Shown here one piece after another: positions 1-8,680 of a stretch of 64,000 bases of DNA. A model generated the notes under the pieces. It was not told the DNA's origin, did no database searches, and was given only the letters and a program-made list of their open reading frames with translations. Location of the stretch: positions 496,001 to 560,000 of the forward strand of contig NZ_CP094997.1 of assembly GCF_022869785.1 (NCBI RefSeq). The letters run 5' to 3'. Each line of letters opens with the position of its first letter. The stretch's first letter is position 1. Source of the DNA: Dyadobacter chenwenxiniae. GTDB taxonomy: Bacteria > Bacteroidota > Bacteroidia > Cytophagales > Spirosomataceae. The position numbers were made by a program, and so were the translations under genes.

Positions 1-57
1 GCAGAAAGTGTTTATGACCTTATCATTGAGGAGAATACGCTCCCGAATTCTTGGTAA
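1..57 (+). CDS. C-terminal end of an unidentified CDS (partial)
   Basis: An open frame enters from the left edge and ends at TAA (55-57). It leaves 18 codons that end in the residues LPNSW. Too little is present to assign a family. It is listed because the frame is open from base 1 and the next gene starts about 200 bases later, after an AT-rich stretch that looks like an intergenic region. It could also be a chance frame. Confidence 0.3.
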   Translation, partial: AESVYDLIIEENTLPNSW

Positions 58-262
58 TTTATATTTAACGGTTTGTTTTAAAGTATGTAATCGCGTAAAT
101 TTCAACGACTTCACAAAACCTTTACCCACCACATTTGCGAATGAGATCCGGTCCTGAGAAATCTGGGCTGTAATCTTATTATGTACTAGAACTGATATTG
201 CGTTTTACATTGTAGTTGGTGTTTTGAGATTATTCTGGACAAACATTTTCTCAATCGGATCC

Positions 263-640
263 ATGGAGTTTATTCTGATAGACGATAGCGTTTTTGACTT
301 GTTTACACAAGAAAAATTGCTTCTCAGGAGCGGGCTTGCCAAATCTGTCAAGACATTCGGTTCTGCCCAGCTGGCTATGGATTACTTGCACGCACAATCA
401 GACGAGTTTCCGGAAACCGTTATCCTGCTCGACATTCAGATGCCGGGCATAAACGGGTTTGAATTCACTGGTCACTACGCTGCGTTGCCGGAGACTTTGA
501 GAAAAAGGATCAAACTTTTTATGATATCTTCCACCGTGGACACAGATGATATCGAAGAGGTTCGCCTGAACCCGTATGTGATCGAACTGCTGTCGAAGCC
601 ATTGGAGATTCCGGTTTTGCGGGCGCTTCTGGGGCAGTAG
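263..640 (+). CDS. Single-domain response regulator (receiver only)
   Basis: This 125-residue protein is a stand-alone CheY-like receiver. It opens with a beta-strand and the acidic pair (FILIDDS, residues 3-9). The phospho-acceptor is D57 in LLDIQMPGINGFEF, followed by the switch Ser (MISS) and the conserved Lys in SKPLE. No output domain follows. An upstream in-frame ATG at 224 would add 13 residues, but the receiver fold begins at the ATG at 263, so that start was chosen. No cognate kinase is adjacent. Its role, probably as a phosphorelay intermediate or protein-interaction switch, is inferred. Confidence 0.85.
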   Translation: MEFILIDDSVFDLFTQEKLLLRSGLAKSVKTFGSAQLAMDYLHAQSDEFPETVILLDIQMPGINGFEFTGHYAALPETLRKRIKLFMISSTVDTDDIEEVRLNPYVIELLSKPLEIPVLRALLGQ

Positions 641-714
641 ATCCGCCTTTGATTGTCTTAAATTTTCAAGTGGCACAATATTTAGTATGCTTGCAGGCAT
701 AACATTCAGCCATT

Positions 715-3700
715 ATGAACAATCCAATAGCTACCTATCGTATACAATTCCATAAAGATTTTTCCTTTTCTGACCTTGAAAAACGGGTTTCATATTTACA
801 GAAACTCGGTGTCAGCACGCTCTATGCATCGCCGATTTTTGCTGCTTCAAAAGGCAGCACACACGGTTACGACGGCATTAGCCCGGAGGTGATCAATCCG
901 GAAATAGGAACAGTCGAGCAGCTCAGAAAGCTTAGCGAAACGTTGAAACAACTTGAAATAAGCTGGTTACAAGACATTGTGCCTAACCACATGGCCTTTC
1001 ATTCCGAAAATGAATGGTTAATGGACGTGCTGGAAAAGGGCCAGCAGTCGGAGTATGCCTCATTTTTCGACATCGCCTGGAACAGTAAGCTTTTTCAGGG
1101 CAAACTCATGGTTCCGTTCCTGGGTGCACCGCTGGAAGAGGTTATTGATAACCAGCAGGTAAAAGTTGAGTATGCCGGCAATCGATTAGTTCTTAATTAT
1201 GAAGGGGCGACTTTTCCCTTGAACATCCGCTCGTACATGAACATGCTCGGGACGGACCAGGAGAATGCGCCCGAAACGATCCATCAGCTAGTAAAACAGC
1301 TCAATGAGATCCACGAAGCCGAGGATCCGAAGATCTTCTCGCAGCGATGGAGCGAGTTTTTGCTGCAGCTTTCGTCGCTAATGAAAAATGAAAAGATCAA
1401 AAGTTGGATCGATCAGGAAATACAGGCGGTCAATGCAGATAAGTCAAAGATAACCGAGCTTGTTAAAGGGCAGGAATACATCCTTTGCTTCTGGCAGGAT
1501 ACAGATTCCAAGATCAATTTCAGAAGGTTTTTTACAGTGAATGGTCTCATATGCCTTAACATGCATTATGATACTGTTTTTGATAAATATCATGAATTCA
1601 TCAGCCAGCTTGTGGACGAAGGCATTTTTCAGGGGCTTCGAGTCGACCATATCGACGGGCTTTACGATCCTGCCGGCTACCTGGAAAAGCTGCGCGAGCT
1701 GGCCGGCCCTGAAACATATCTTATTGTTGAAAAGATTTTAGAAAAAAGCGAATCGCTTCCTGTGCAGTGGCCTATTGAAGGTACGTCGGGTTATGAATTT
1801 CTGGCGGATGTAAATAATGTGTTCACCAATTCCGACGCTGAGGAAGCTTTCTCGAAATTTTATCAGGATATAACAGACAGCGGCGACCCGATCCGTGAAC
1901 AATTACTGGAGAAAAAGTCGGGAATTCTTAATAACCACATGGGCGGCGAGCTGGATAACCTTTATCAGCTGTTCACAGATTTGGAACTTGTAGCGCTGGA
2001 AAAACTGGAAGATGTCGGTAGAGACAATGTGAAAAAAGCGATCGGTGAATTCTTGATCCATTGCCCGGTTTACAGATATTATGGTAACCAAATGCCTCTC
2101 TCCGAAACGGAAAACCAGGAGGTTAAAGCTGTGTTTGAAGATGTTAAGGCGCACCATGCCGGACTGGACAGTGCTATTCAGATCCTGGAAGAGGCGATTC
2201 TCGAAAAGGCGGTTGAAGGTGATGAGGCCTACAATACGAAAGTATTGGAATTTTACCAGCGCCTGATGCAGTTTTCCGGACCTTTGATGGCCAAGGGTGG
2301 AGAGGATACACTAATGTACACGTATAATCGCTTCATCGGACACAATGATGTGGGCGACTTTCCTGACCGGTTCGGTATGCCGGTTAAAGAATTCCATCAC
2401 AAGATGCGGCTACGCCAGAAAGATTGGCCGCTTGCATTGAACTCAACTTCTACGCATGATACGAAAAGAGGCGAAGACGTGCGGGCCAGGCTGAATGTGC
2501 TTACAGACTTGCATGAAGATTGGATTGCCAAAGTAAATGAATGGCGCACTATGAATACGCCGATCAGAAAGCCCGATGGCCCCACAGATAATGATGAATA
2601 TCTGATCTATCAGACATTGGCAGGAGCTTACCCGATGCCTGGTGAAGATGCAACTGACTTTGCCGAACGTTTGGGCGATTATTTGAAAAAAGCGCTTCGC
2701 GAAGCCAAAACGGATACAACATGGGCTGAGCCGAACGAAGTTTATGAAAAAAGCACCGAAGAGTTTGCCCTGAGCCTGCTGGATACTGAGTCACCTTTTT
2801 TTGCAAGTTTTCAGGAATATTTGAAAACCATTTCGGATGCGGGAATAGTCAACTCACTTTCCCAGGTGCTTCTGAAATTTACATGCCCGGGTATTCCCGA
2901 CGTTTACCAGGGAACGGAACTCTGGGACCTTAGCCTTGTTGATCCCGATAACCGCAGACCATTCGACTATGAAATACGCGAGCAGTGGCTGCGCGAATTT
3001 GAAGATTACAACACGGAAAGATTGGGCGAAAAGCTGTGGGAGACAAGGAATTCGGGGCAGATCAAACTCTGGCTTACGCATCAGCTTTATCAGTTGAGGA
3101 AATCGAATCCGGTGCTGGTTTCGAAAGGCGATTATGTACCGCTTAAAATTCGTGGTGCTTACAAAGAGCACATTTTGGCATTTGCCCGGAAATTTAAAAA
3201 GGATTATCTGGTGGTGGCCGTCCCATTGCATAGCGCAGTGCTTTGCAAAGAACAGGGAACGACCTTTTTTGATCTGGACTGGAAAGATACGTCCATAGTG
3301 CTGCCCGACAACATGGAGCCCAACTGGGCTGATGCGCTTACCGGAGAAGAAGCTGAGTATGAAGGTAAACTTACACCTGCTGATATATTCAGAAATCTTC
3401 CTGTTGCCGTTTTAAAAGGGAAAAAGCCTGATAACGAGCGCAAAGCAGGCGTGTTGCTGCACATTACTTCCTTAGCGTCGCCATTTGGAATAGGTGATAT
3501 GGGTCCGGAGGCTTTTGCTTTTGCCGATTTCCTTGCAAATAGCAGTCAGAAGTTGTGGCAAATATTGCCCCTGAACCCGATAGAGGCCGCCCAATCCAAT
3601 TCGCCATATAGTGCATTGTCGAGCCGGGCAGGAAATCCGCTGCTGATCAGCCCCGAAATATTGGTCCAGGAAGGACTCCTTGAAGCAGAAAAACTGGCCG

Positions 3701-4926
3701 GTTACGAGCTTCCGCAAACGGGAAAAACAGACTACGATCAAGCTGGAAAACTGAAAGATGAAATATTAAGGGAAGCATTTGACAAATTCCTCTCCATCAA
3801 TGATGCGGAGGCCAATGATGCTTTCGAAGCATTCTGTGAAAAAAATCAGGAGTGGCTGGATGACTTTGCGTTATATATGGCTCTGAAAAAACAACACGAG
3901 GGAAAACCCTGGTACACCTGGGCAGAGCAATACAGAAAGCGGGACGAGAGCGCTCTGGCTGCGCTTGATTCGGAAAAGTTACAATTTATCAAATGGGAGC
4001 AATACATATTTGATAAGCAATGGAAAGCATTGAAATCATATTGCAATGATATGGACATTAAGCTTTTGGGTGACATTCCGTTTTATGTGAGCTATGATTC
4101 TGCGGACGTCTGGGCTAATCCGGAGTATTTCTGTGTGGATGAAGAAGGTAAGATTACAGGCATAGCAGGCGTGCCGCCGGATGCGTTTTCCGATGATGGT
4201 CAGCTTTGGGGTATGCCTGTTTTCAATTGGGGCGCACTCAAAAAGCAGGATTATCAATGGTGGGTGCAGCGATTGGCCAAGAATGTTGAGCTTTTCGATA
4301 TTGTGAGACTGGACCACTTCCGGGCATTTACAGATTATTGGGAAGTTCCGGGCGGAGAGAAAACGGCGATAAATGGCGAATGGAAACTAGGTCCTGACGC
4401 AGAATTTTTTACTAAAATTGCAACGGAACTGGGAGGACTTCCGTTTGTGGCCGAGGATTTGGGGGAAATGAGCCCCGGTGTTTATAAACTAAGGGATAAA
4501 TTTGCATTGCCGGGAATGAAAGTGCTGCAATTTGCATTCAGTGAAAATATGCCGCAATCAGACCATATCCCGCACAATTTCAATGCCAATTTCTATGCCT
4601 ATACAGGCACCCATGATAACAACACAACCCTGGGCTGGTTCAGAGCGTCAAAAGATGATGACACGAAGGGGCTGATCGAGAAATATGTTGGTTATGAAGT
4701 GAATGAGGAGAACATTTGCGATGTAATGGCGCGACTCACGTTTTCGTCCGTCGCCAAAGTCGCCATGCTTCCTATGCAGGATGTGCTTAAATTAGACGAG
4801 ACAACGATCATGAATATTCCCGGTTCCAACGAGAATAACTGGTCGTGGCGGTTGAAACCCGGGCAGGTTACGCAGGAAGCGCAACAATTTTTATTGAACC
4901 TGACAACCCTGTACAACCGCGACTAG
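715..4926 (+). CDS. Fused maltooligosyltrehalose synthase / 4-alpha-glucanotransferase (TreY-MalQ)
   Basis: This 1403-residue protein joins two complete GH enzymes. Residues 1 to about 905 match TreY (GH13), which isomerises the reducing-end glucose of maltodextrins to a trehalose linkage. The N-terminus has ATYRIQF and the THGYDG motif, then DIVPNHMAF, the nucleophile region GLRVDHIDGL (about residue 309), the acid region YLIVEKIL (about 337) and STHDTKR. Residues about 908-1403 match MalQ (GH77, amylomaltase), with LLHITSLASPFGIGD, VRLDHFRAF (nucleophile near D1199), FVAEDLGE (acid near E1246) and GTHDNNT. Each half has the family's usual length, so both are probably active. No treZ is adjacent. 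The known bifunctional proteins I recall have the reverse order, MalQ first. Cytoplasmic, with no signal peptide. Confidence 0.92.
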   Translation: MNNPIATYRIQFHKDFSFSDLEKRVSYLQKLGVSTLYASPIFAASKGSTHGYDGISPEVINPEIGTVEQLRKLSETLKQLEISWLQDIVPNHMAFHSENEWLMDVLEKGQQSEYASFFDIAWNSKLFQGKLMVPFLGAPLEEVIDNQQVKVEYAGNRLVLNYEGATFPLNIRSYMNMLGTDQENAPETIHQLVKQLNEIHEAEDPKIFSQRWSEFLLQLSSLMKNEKIKSWIDQEIQAVNADKSKITELVKGQEYILCFWQDTDSKINFRRFFTVNGLICLNMHYDTVFDKYHEFISQLVDEGIFQGLRVDHIDGLYDPAGYLEKLRELAGPETYLIVEKILEKSESLPVQWPIEGTSGYEFLADVNNVFTNSDAEEAFSKFYQDITDSGDPIREQLLEKKSGILNNHMGGELDNLYQLFTDLELVALEKLEDVGRDNVKKAIGEFLIHCPVYRYYGNQMPLSETENQEVKAVFEDVKAHHAGLDSAIQILEEAILEKAVEGDEAYNTKVLEFYQRLMQFSGPLMAKGGEDTLMYTYNRFIGHNDVGDFPDRFGMPVKEFHHKMRLRQKDWPLALNSTSTHDTKRGEDVRARLNVLTDLHEDWIAKVNEWRTMNTPIRKPDGPTDNDEYLIYQTLAGAYPMPGEDATDFAERLGDYLKKALREAKTDTTWAEPNEVYEKSTEEFALSLLDTESPFFASFQEYLKTISDAGIVNSLSQVLLKFTCPGIPDVYQGTELWDLSLVDPDNRRPFDYEIREQWLREFEDYNTERLGEKLWETRNSGQIKLWLTHQLYQLRKSNPVLVSKGDYVPLKIRGAYKEHILAFARKFKKDYLVVAVPLHSAVLCKEQGTTFFDLDWKDTSIVLPDNMEPNWADALTGEEAEYEGKLTPADIFRNLPVAVLKGKKPDNERKAGVLLHITSLASPFGIGDMGPEAFAFADFLANSSQKLWQILPLNPIEAAQSNSPYSALSSRAGNPLLISPEILVQEGLLEAEKLAGYELPQTGKTDYDQAGKLKDEILREAFDKFLSINDAEANDAFEAFCEKNQEWLDDFALYMALKKQHEGKPWYTWAEQYRKRDESALAALDSEKLQFIKWEQYIFDKQWKALKSYCNDMDIKLLGDIPFYVSYDSADVWANPEYFCVDEEGKITGIAGVPPDAFSDDGQLWGMPVFNWGALKKQDYQWWVQRLAKNVELFDIVRLDHFRAFTDYWEVPGGEKTAINGEWKLGPDAEFFTKIATELGGLPFVAEDLGEMSPGVYKLRDKFALPGMKVLQFAFSENMPQSDHIPHNFNANFYAYTGTHDNNTTLGWFRASKDDDTKGLIEKYVGYEVNEENICDVMARLTFSSVAKVAMLPMQDVLKLDETTIMNIPGSNENNWSWRLKPGQVTQEAQQFLLNLTTLYNRD

Positions 4927-4943
4927 GCAGTGCAAGAATATGG

Positions 4944-4972
4944 TTGTGAATGTTTCGATGTGTTTATATTTG
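4944..4972 (+). promoter_or_regulatory. Bacteroidota-type promoter for the lipoprotein gene
   Basis: TTG (4944-4946) is followed by 18 bases and then TATATTTG (4965-4972), which fits the Bacteroidota consensus TTG...TAnnTTTG. Transcription would start near 4978, about 20 bases before the ATG at 4998. This argues against the earlier in-frame ATG at 4950, which lies inside the promoter. Confidence 0.6.
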
Positions 4973-4997
4973 TGAAAATATAGCAACCGAATGTCCT

Positions 4998-5471
4998 ATG
5001 TTTGTAAAGAAGGCTTCTTTATTGTGCCTGGTCGGCGCTTTCCTGATCCAATTTTCCGCTTGTGAGCATACAGCCGACAGTCCTGCCGACGCGGCTGCTG
5101 TGCTCACGGAAGTGAAACAGTGGAAAATCGATGAAATTGCAGTCAATGATGCAGTGACTTTCAAGGACGGGAAGATGACCCGGCAGTTTGGCGGAATTGA
5201 TTTTGAGCGTTATATGGAAACGGTCGAGCTTCGGAAAGACGGCACTTTTTCGGGTGTTTTTAAGGGGGACAACAAGCCATTCAATCTGAAATGGAAGCAA
5301 ACTGATAAAAACCTGACGGTTGGCGCGGCCGATGCAGCCGCCAAAGGAGGCGAATGGACCATTGATCCGAAGGATGTAAGCAGTAAATTTTTTACCATGA
5401 AAACAAAAAGTACTGCATACGACTATCCCCGGATGACAAGCATATCCCTGAAATTCAAAGCTGTAAAGTAA
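4998..5471 (+). CDS. Small lipoprotein, lipocalin-like size, unknown function
   Basis: This 157-residue protein has a lipoprotein signal: a Lys pair (FVKKASLL), a hydrophobic core, and FSAC, which serves as the lipobox with Cys near residue 22. It is therefore probably exported and lipid-anchored. The mature part has alternating polar and hydrophobic strands (TMKTKSTAYDYPRMTS, LKFKAVK at the end), like the small beta-rich lipocalin-type lipoproteins common in Bacteroidota, but no family was recognised with certainty. The start was placed at 4998 because a promoter covers the longer in-frame start at 4950. It lies 25 bases upstream of the DUF4202 gene and may be co-transcribed with it. Confidence 0.7.
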   Translation: MFVKKASLLCLVGAFLIQFSACEHTADSPADAAAVLTEVKQWKIDEIAVNDAVTFKDGKMTRQFGGIDFERYMETVELRKDGTFSGVFKGDNKPFNLKWKQTDKNLTVGAADAAAKGGEWTIDPKDVSSKFFTMKTKSTAYDYPRMTSISLKFKAVK

Positions 5472-5496
5472 GCCCACATTCGCAAAACACTGGAAA

Positions 5497-6081
5497 ATGA
5501 AGAATCTTGAAAAGGCCTTTGCGCTTTTTGACGCCTATAATCGCAATTCGCCCGAGCATTTGATCCACGAGGGGACAGATTATCCCGTAGAATATTTTTA
5601 TGCCGTTAAATTATATGAATGGGTTACCAAACTAGCTCCGGATGCGAGCGAGGGCTTGCTACTTGCGTCAAGAGCGCAGCATATAGGGCGCTGGGAAATT
5701 GCCAGAAACAGTTACCCGGAAGGCAGGGTTGGCTATCTTAAATGGCGAACCGACTTGTCCAAATTTCACGCTTCAAAAGCCGCTGAGATATTGGGATCGG
5801 TGGGTTATGATTCGGAGACAATCGAACGCGTACAGCAAATTATCCGCAAGCAAGGGATCAAAGCAGATCCCGAAATACAGACTATGGAGAACGCGCTTTG
5901 CCTGGTTTTTCTCCAATATCAATATGACAACCTCATTGGCAAGACAAGTGAGGAGAAAATGATTAATATTTTGCAGAAAACCTGGGCGAAAATGAGTGAT
6001 CCCGGCAGGAATATGGCGCTTTCCTTACATTATAGCGATGAAGGAAAGCGCCTGATAAACATGGCATTAAATGCTGGTTGA
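5497..6081 (+). CDS. DUF4202 family protein
   Basis: This 194-residue protein matches the DUF4202 pattern as I know it. It has an N-terminal helix (LEKAFALFDAYNRNSPE), a DYPVEYFYA segment, an HD-like ASRAQHIGRWEI segment near residues 67-78, then YLKWRTDLSKFHA and a C-terminal helical region. The family is often found near sulfite reduction or glutamate synthesis genes and has no established reaction. The His and Arg residues suggest an HD-domain-like fold, but that is inference. There is no signal peptide, so it is cytoplasmic. It follows the lipoprotein gene closely and ends 11 bases from the convergent vWA gene. Confidence 0.75.
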   Translation: MKNLEKAFALFDAYNRNSPEHLIHEGTDYPVEYFYAVKLYEWVTKLAPDASEGLLLASRAQHIGRWEIARNSYPEGRVGYLKWRTDLSKFHASKAAEILGSVGYDSETIERVQQIIRKQGIKADPEIQTMENALCLVFLQYQYDNLIGKTSEEKMINILQKTWAKMSDPGRNMALSLHYSDEGKRLINMALNAG

Positions 6082-6092
6082 TGCCATGTTTA

Positions 6093-7946
6093 TTAATCTT
6101 TTTGGGCCGTTTCTTTCCTGTTATCCAGTGTTTCCGCGGTCTTCACCAGCTGGACAAATTCTGAGCGGTAACCTTCTTCATCTTTGCCAAAAGCTGTTTT
6201 TGCGCGGGCGATAACATCGCGGTAACTCGCTTTTCCCTTAAACTCCGAACCCCGAAGCAACAACCCGAATTCCGCCACGGCGCTGGCAAAACGAAGGTTT
6301 TCAGAGCACGCCGCCATGGGTCGGGAAATGTTTTTAACAGGCATATCAAACAAAACGCTTTGGTCTTCGTCCGGTTTTTTGTAGCGGATTTTCAAAGTCA
6401 GCATTTCGTCTGTTTTGCCGATGTCCGATGCATCTGTTTTCTGATATTTCAATGCATCATTCTTTGACAGATAGGGGCTTTTTGCACCTGTGGGAACGAT
6501 CTCGTACAATGCAGTAACCGTATGCCCCGAGCCCATCTCGCCGGCATCTTTCTTGTCGTCATGAAATTCTTCATTTTTGAGCGCCCGATTTTCGTAACCT
6601 ATTAATCTGTAAGCTTGTACGTGGCGGGGATTGAATTCGATCTGAATTTTTACATCCTTGGCAATTGTGAAAAGTGTTCCGCCGAATTCCTGTACAAACT
6701 CCTTTCTTGCTTCCTGAATGTTATCAATGTAAGCATAGTTGCCATTGCCTTTGTCGGCGAGCGTTTCAATGTGGCTGTCTTTATAATTTCCCATCCCAAA
6801 TCCCATAATGCTTAGAAAAATTCCCTCTTTCCGCTTTTCTTCGATCAGTCGCTGCAACGCTCCCTCGCTGGATATACCGACATTGAAGTCGCCGTCCGTG
6901 GCCAGGATCACACGGTTGTTTCCGTTTTTTATGAAGTTGTCCTTTGCCAGTTTATAAGCCAGTTCAATGCCTGCGCCGCCAGCCGTTGAGCCGCCCGCTT
7001 CTAAACCATCCAGCGCTTCCTTAATGGTCATCTTTTCACTGCCTGATGTAGGTTTCAAGATTTCTCCCGCAGCGCCTGCGTACACCACAATGGAAATTTT
7101 ATCCTGAGGCCTAAGCTGGTCAACCAGGAGTTTGAAAGCCTGCTTCAATAGCGGAAGCTTGTTTTGATCGGACATGGAGCCGGAAACGTCGATCAGGAAA
7201 ACGAGGTTGGAAGCAGGCAGATTTTTAGTCGGGACGGTTTTCGCCTGCAAGCCAATGTGCAGGAGTTTCAGTCCCGGGTTCCAGGGAGAATCGGTCATTT
7301 CGGTTGATACGGCGATAGGATGCTCGCCCGAAGGCCCGGCGTAATCATAGTCAAAGTAATTGATCATTTCCTCAATCCTGACCGCATCCACGGGCGGCAT
7401 CTGACCATTGTTCAGAAAACGCCGCGTGTTGCTGTAAGCTGCCCGGTCCACGTCTACCGAGAAGGTTGTAACTGGCATCTGCGACGCAACCTGGAAACCG
7501 TTTTCATTGATAGGATTGTAATTTTCGGTTTCCCCAGGCTGATACCTTTGCATAGGCGCCATAAAAGTCTGTGGTGCCGATTCCATTTTGACGTAACTGC
7601 CGGAAACTTTTCGGTGGACTGTCTGATGGTCAGCCAGTGCTTCGGTTAGATTGATCCTGCCCGTTTTAAGCGTTACATTAATCGTGTTGCTTTTGCCTAT
7701 GTCAATCTGTTGGGTCGTTAAATGCGGCAGAACGAATGTCAGTTTGAGCGCATAAGCCGGCACCTGGATAGTGTAACGGCCGAGCGAATCTGTGGTGGTT
7801 GAAATCATAGTATTCGGGACCGAGACCATTACACCGGCAAGTGGTTTTTGATACTCGTCCGTCACAACGCCGGTGATTTTCCTGTTCTGCAGCAATGTAA
7901 ATGCAGTCAGGGCGAAAAAGAGGAGCAACGCAATTTTACTTTTCAT
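6093..7946 (-). CDS. vWA domain protein of the YfbK type with carboxypeptidase-regulatory-like N-terminus
   Basis: This 617-residue exported protein has a signal peptide (residues 1 to about 20). A CarboxypepD_reg-like beta domain follows (GVVTDEYQKPLAGVMV). A linker leads to a YfbK-type N-terminal segment (TFSVDVDRAAYSNTRRFLN). The von Willebrand factor A domain has an intact MIDAS motif, DVSGSMS, near residues 252-258, with LATDGDFNVG further on. A DUF3520-type C-terminal segment covers about residues 430-610. Such proteins bind metal and probably act in protein-protein adhesion or complex assembly. It is divergent from an ECF sigma gene, which suggests that it belongs to that regulon. Its specific function is unknown. 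Confidence 0.88.
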   Translation of the reverse strand: MKSKIALLLFFALTAFTLLQNRKITGVVTDEYQKPLAGVMVSVPNTMISTTTDSLGRYTIQVPAYALKLTFVLPHLTTQQIDIGKSNTINVTLKTGRINLTEALADHQTVHRKVSGSYVKMESAPQTFMAPMQRYQPGETENYNPINENGFQVASQMPVTTFSVDVDRAAYSNTRRFLNNGQMPPVDAVRIEEMINYFDYDYAGPSGEHPIAVSTEMTDSPWNPGLKLLHIGLQAKTVPTKNLPASNLVFLIDVSGSMSDQNKLPLLKQAFKLLVDQLRPQDKISIVVYAGAAGEILKPTSGSEKMTIKEALDGLEAGGSTAGGAGIELAYKLAKDNFIKNGNNRVILATDGDFNVGISSEGALQRLIEEKRKEGIFLSIMGFGMGNYKDSHIETLADKGNGNYAYIDNIQEARKEFVQEFGGTLFTIAKDVKIQIEFNPRHVQAYRLIGYENRALKNEEFHDDKKDAGEMGSGHTVTALYEIVPTGAKSPYLSKNDALKYQKTDASDIGKTDEMLTLKIRYKKPDEDQSVLFDMPVKNISRPMAACSENLRFASAVAEFGLLLRGSEFKGKASYRDVIARAKTAFGKDEEGYRSEFVQLVKTAETLDNRKETAQKD

Positions 7947-7992
7947 GGTTAATAGATTTTTTGTTTATTGACAGGATGCAAGCTGCATTCAG

Positions 7993-8027
7993 ATTCCATA
8001 AATTTTTTCTGACTTTTTTTATGGAAT
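7993..8027. promoter_or_regulatory. Inverted repeat in the vWA / sigma factor divergent region
   Basis: ATTCCATAAA (7993-8002) and TTTATGGAAT (8018-8027) are perfect 10-base inverted arms around a 15-base T-rich spacer. The pair sits in the 104-base gap between two divergent genes. It could be an operator for a dimeric regulator or part of a transcript hairpin. The direct 8-mer AGCTGCAT also flanks it on both sides (7981 and 8036). Confidence 0.5.
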
Positions 8028-8050
8028 TTCAAATGAGCTGCATCTAATGC

Positions 8051-8680
8051 TTGACACACAGCAGTAATCATGTTTTTAAGCCGGCGCATGTGAGGTTTTT
8101 AAGAATATTTAGGGGAAATACAGCGGCATCGCTTTCAGAGGCGCAGCAACTCAGGGCCTATCGCAGCTCCGGGGATGTTGGCGTGTTGGGGGCGCTTTAT
8201 GAACCTTACATGGAAATGGTTTTTGCGGTGTGTTTCAAATATTTGCGTGATGAAGATGCGTGTAAGGACGCGGTGATGCAGATTTTTGAAAAACTTGTTG
8301 TTGAATTACGGACGCATGAAGTGGAACATTTCAAAAGCTGGCTTCACAGCGTTTGCCGGAACTTTTGCCTGATGCAGCTTCGTGCAAGAAAGACATTTGT
8401 TACAGCCCATGATATTGACAATGAGCACGATGAAACATTGCTGATCGCGACCGGCCCCGAAGAGCCGCTTTTCTACGATCGGCAATTTGACGCGTTGGAA
8501 ATGTGCCTGGGAACATTGCAAACGGAGCAGAGAATGACGATCCAGCTGTTTTACATGCAGGAAAAATGTTATAAAGAAATTAGTGAGGAAACCGGTTTCG
8601 ATCTCAATAAAGTGAAAAGTTACATCCAGAACGGAAAACGGAACCTGAAAATTTGCATCGAGAGAAATGGTAGAGAATAG
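8051..8680 (+). CDS. ECF-type RNA polymerase sigma factor
   Basis: This protein of up to 209 residues is a sigma-70 family factor of ECF size. Region 2 is seen at YEPYMEMVFAVCFKYLRD followed by DAVMQIFEKL. Region 4 has the helix-turn-helix at CYKEISEETGFDLNKVKSYI. A TAA at 8045 blocks upstream extension, and no ATG lies before region 2. The start is therefore TTG (8051) or GTG (8090), both weakly supported. The next gene overlaps its end and encodes a membrane protein with an anti-sigma-like N-terminus, as is usual for ECF pairs. Its target genes are not known; the divergent vWA gene is a candidate. Confidence 0.85.
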   Translation: MTHSSNHVFKPAHVRFLRIFRGNTAASLSEAQQLRAYRSSGDVGVLGALYEPYMEMVFAVCFKYLRDEDACKDAVMQIFEKLVVELRTHEVEHFKSWLHSVCRNFCLMQLRARKTFVTAHDIDNEHDETLLIATGPEEPLFYDRQFDALEMCLGTLQTEQRMTIQLFYMQEKCYKEISEETGFDLNKVKSYIQNGKRNLKICIERNGRE

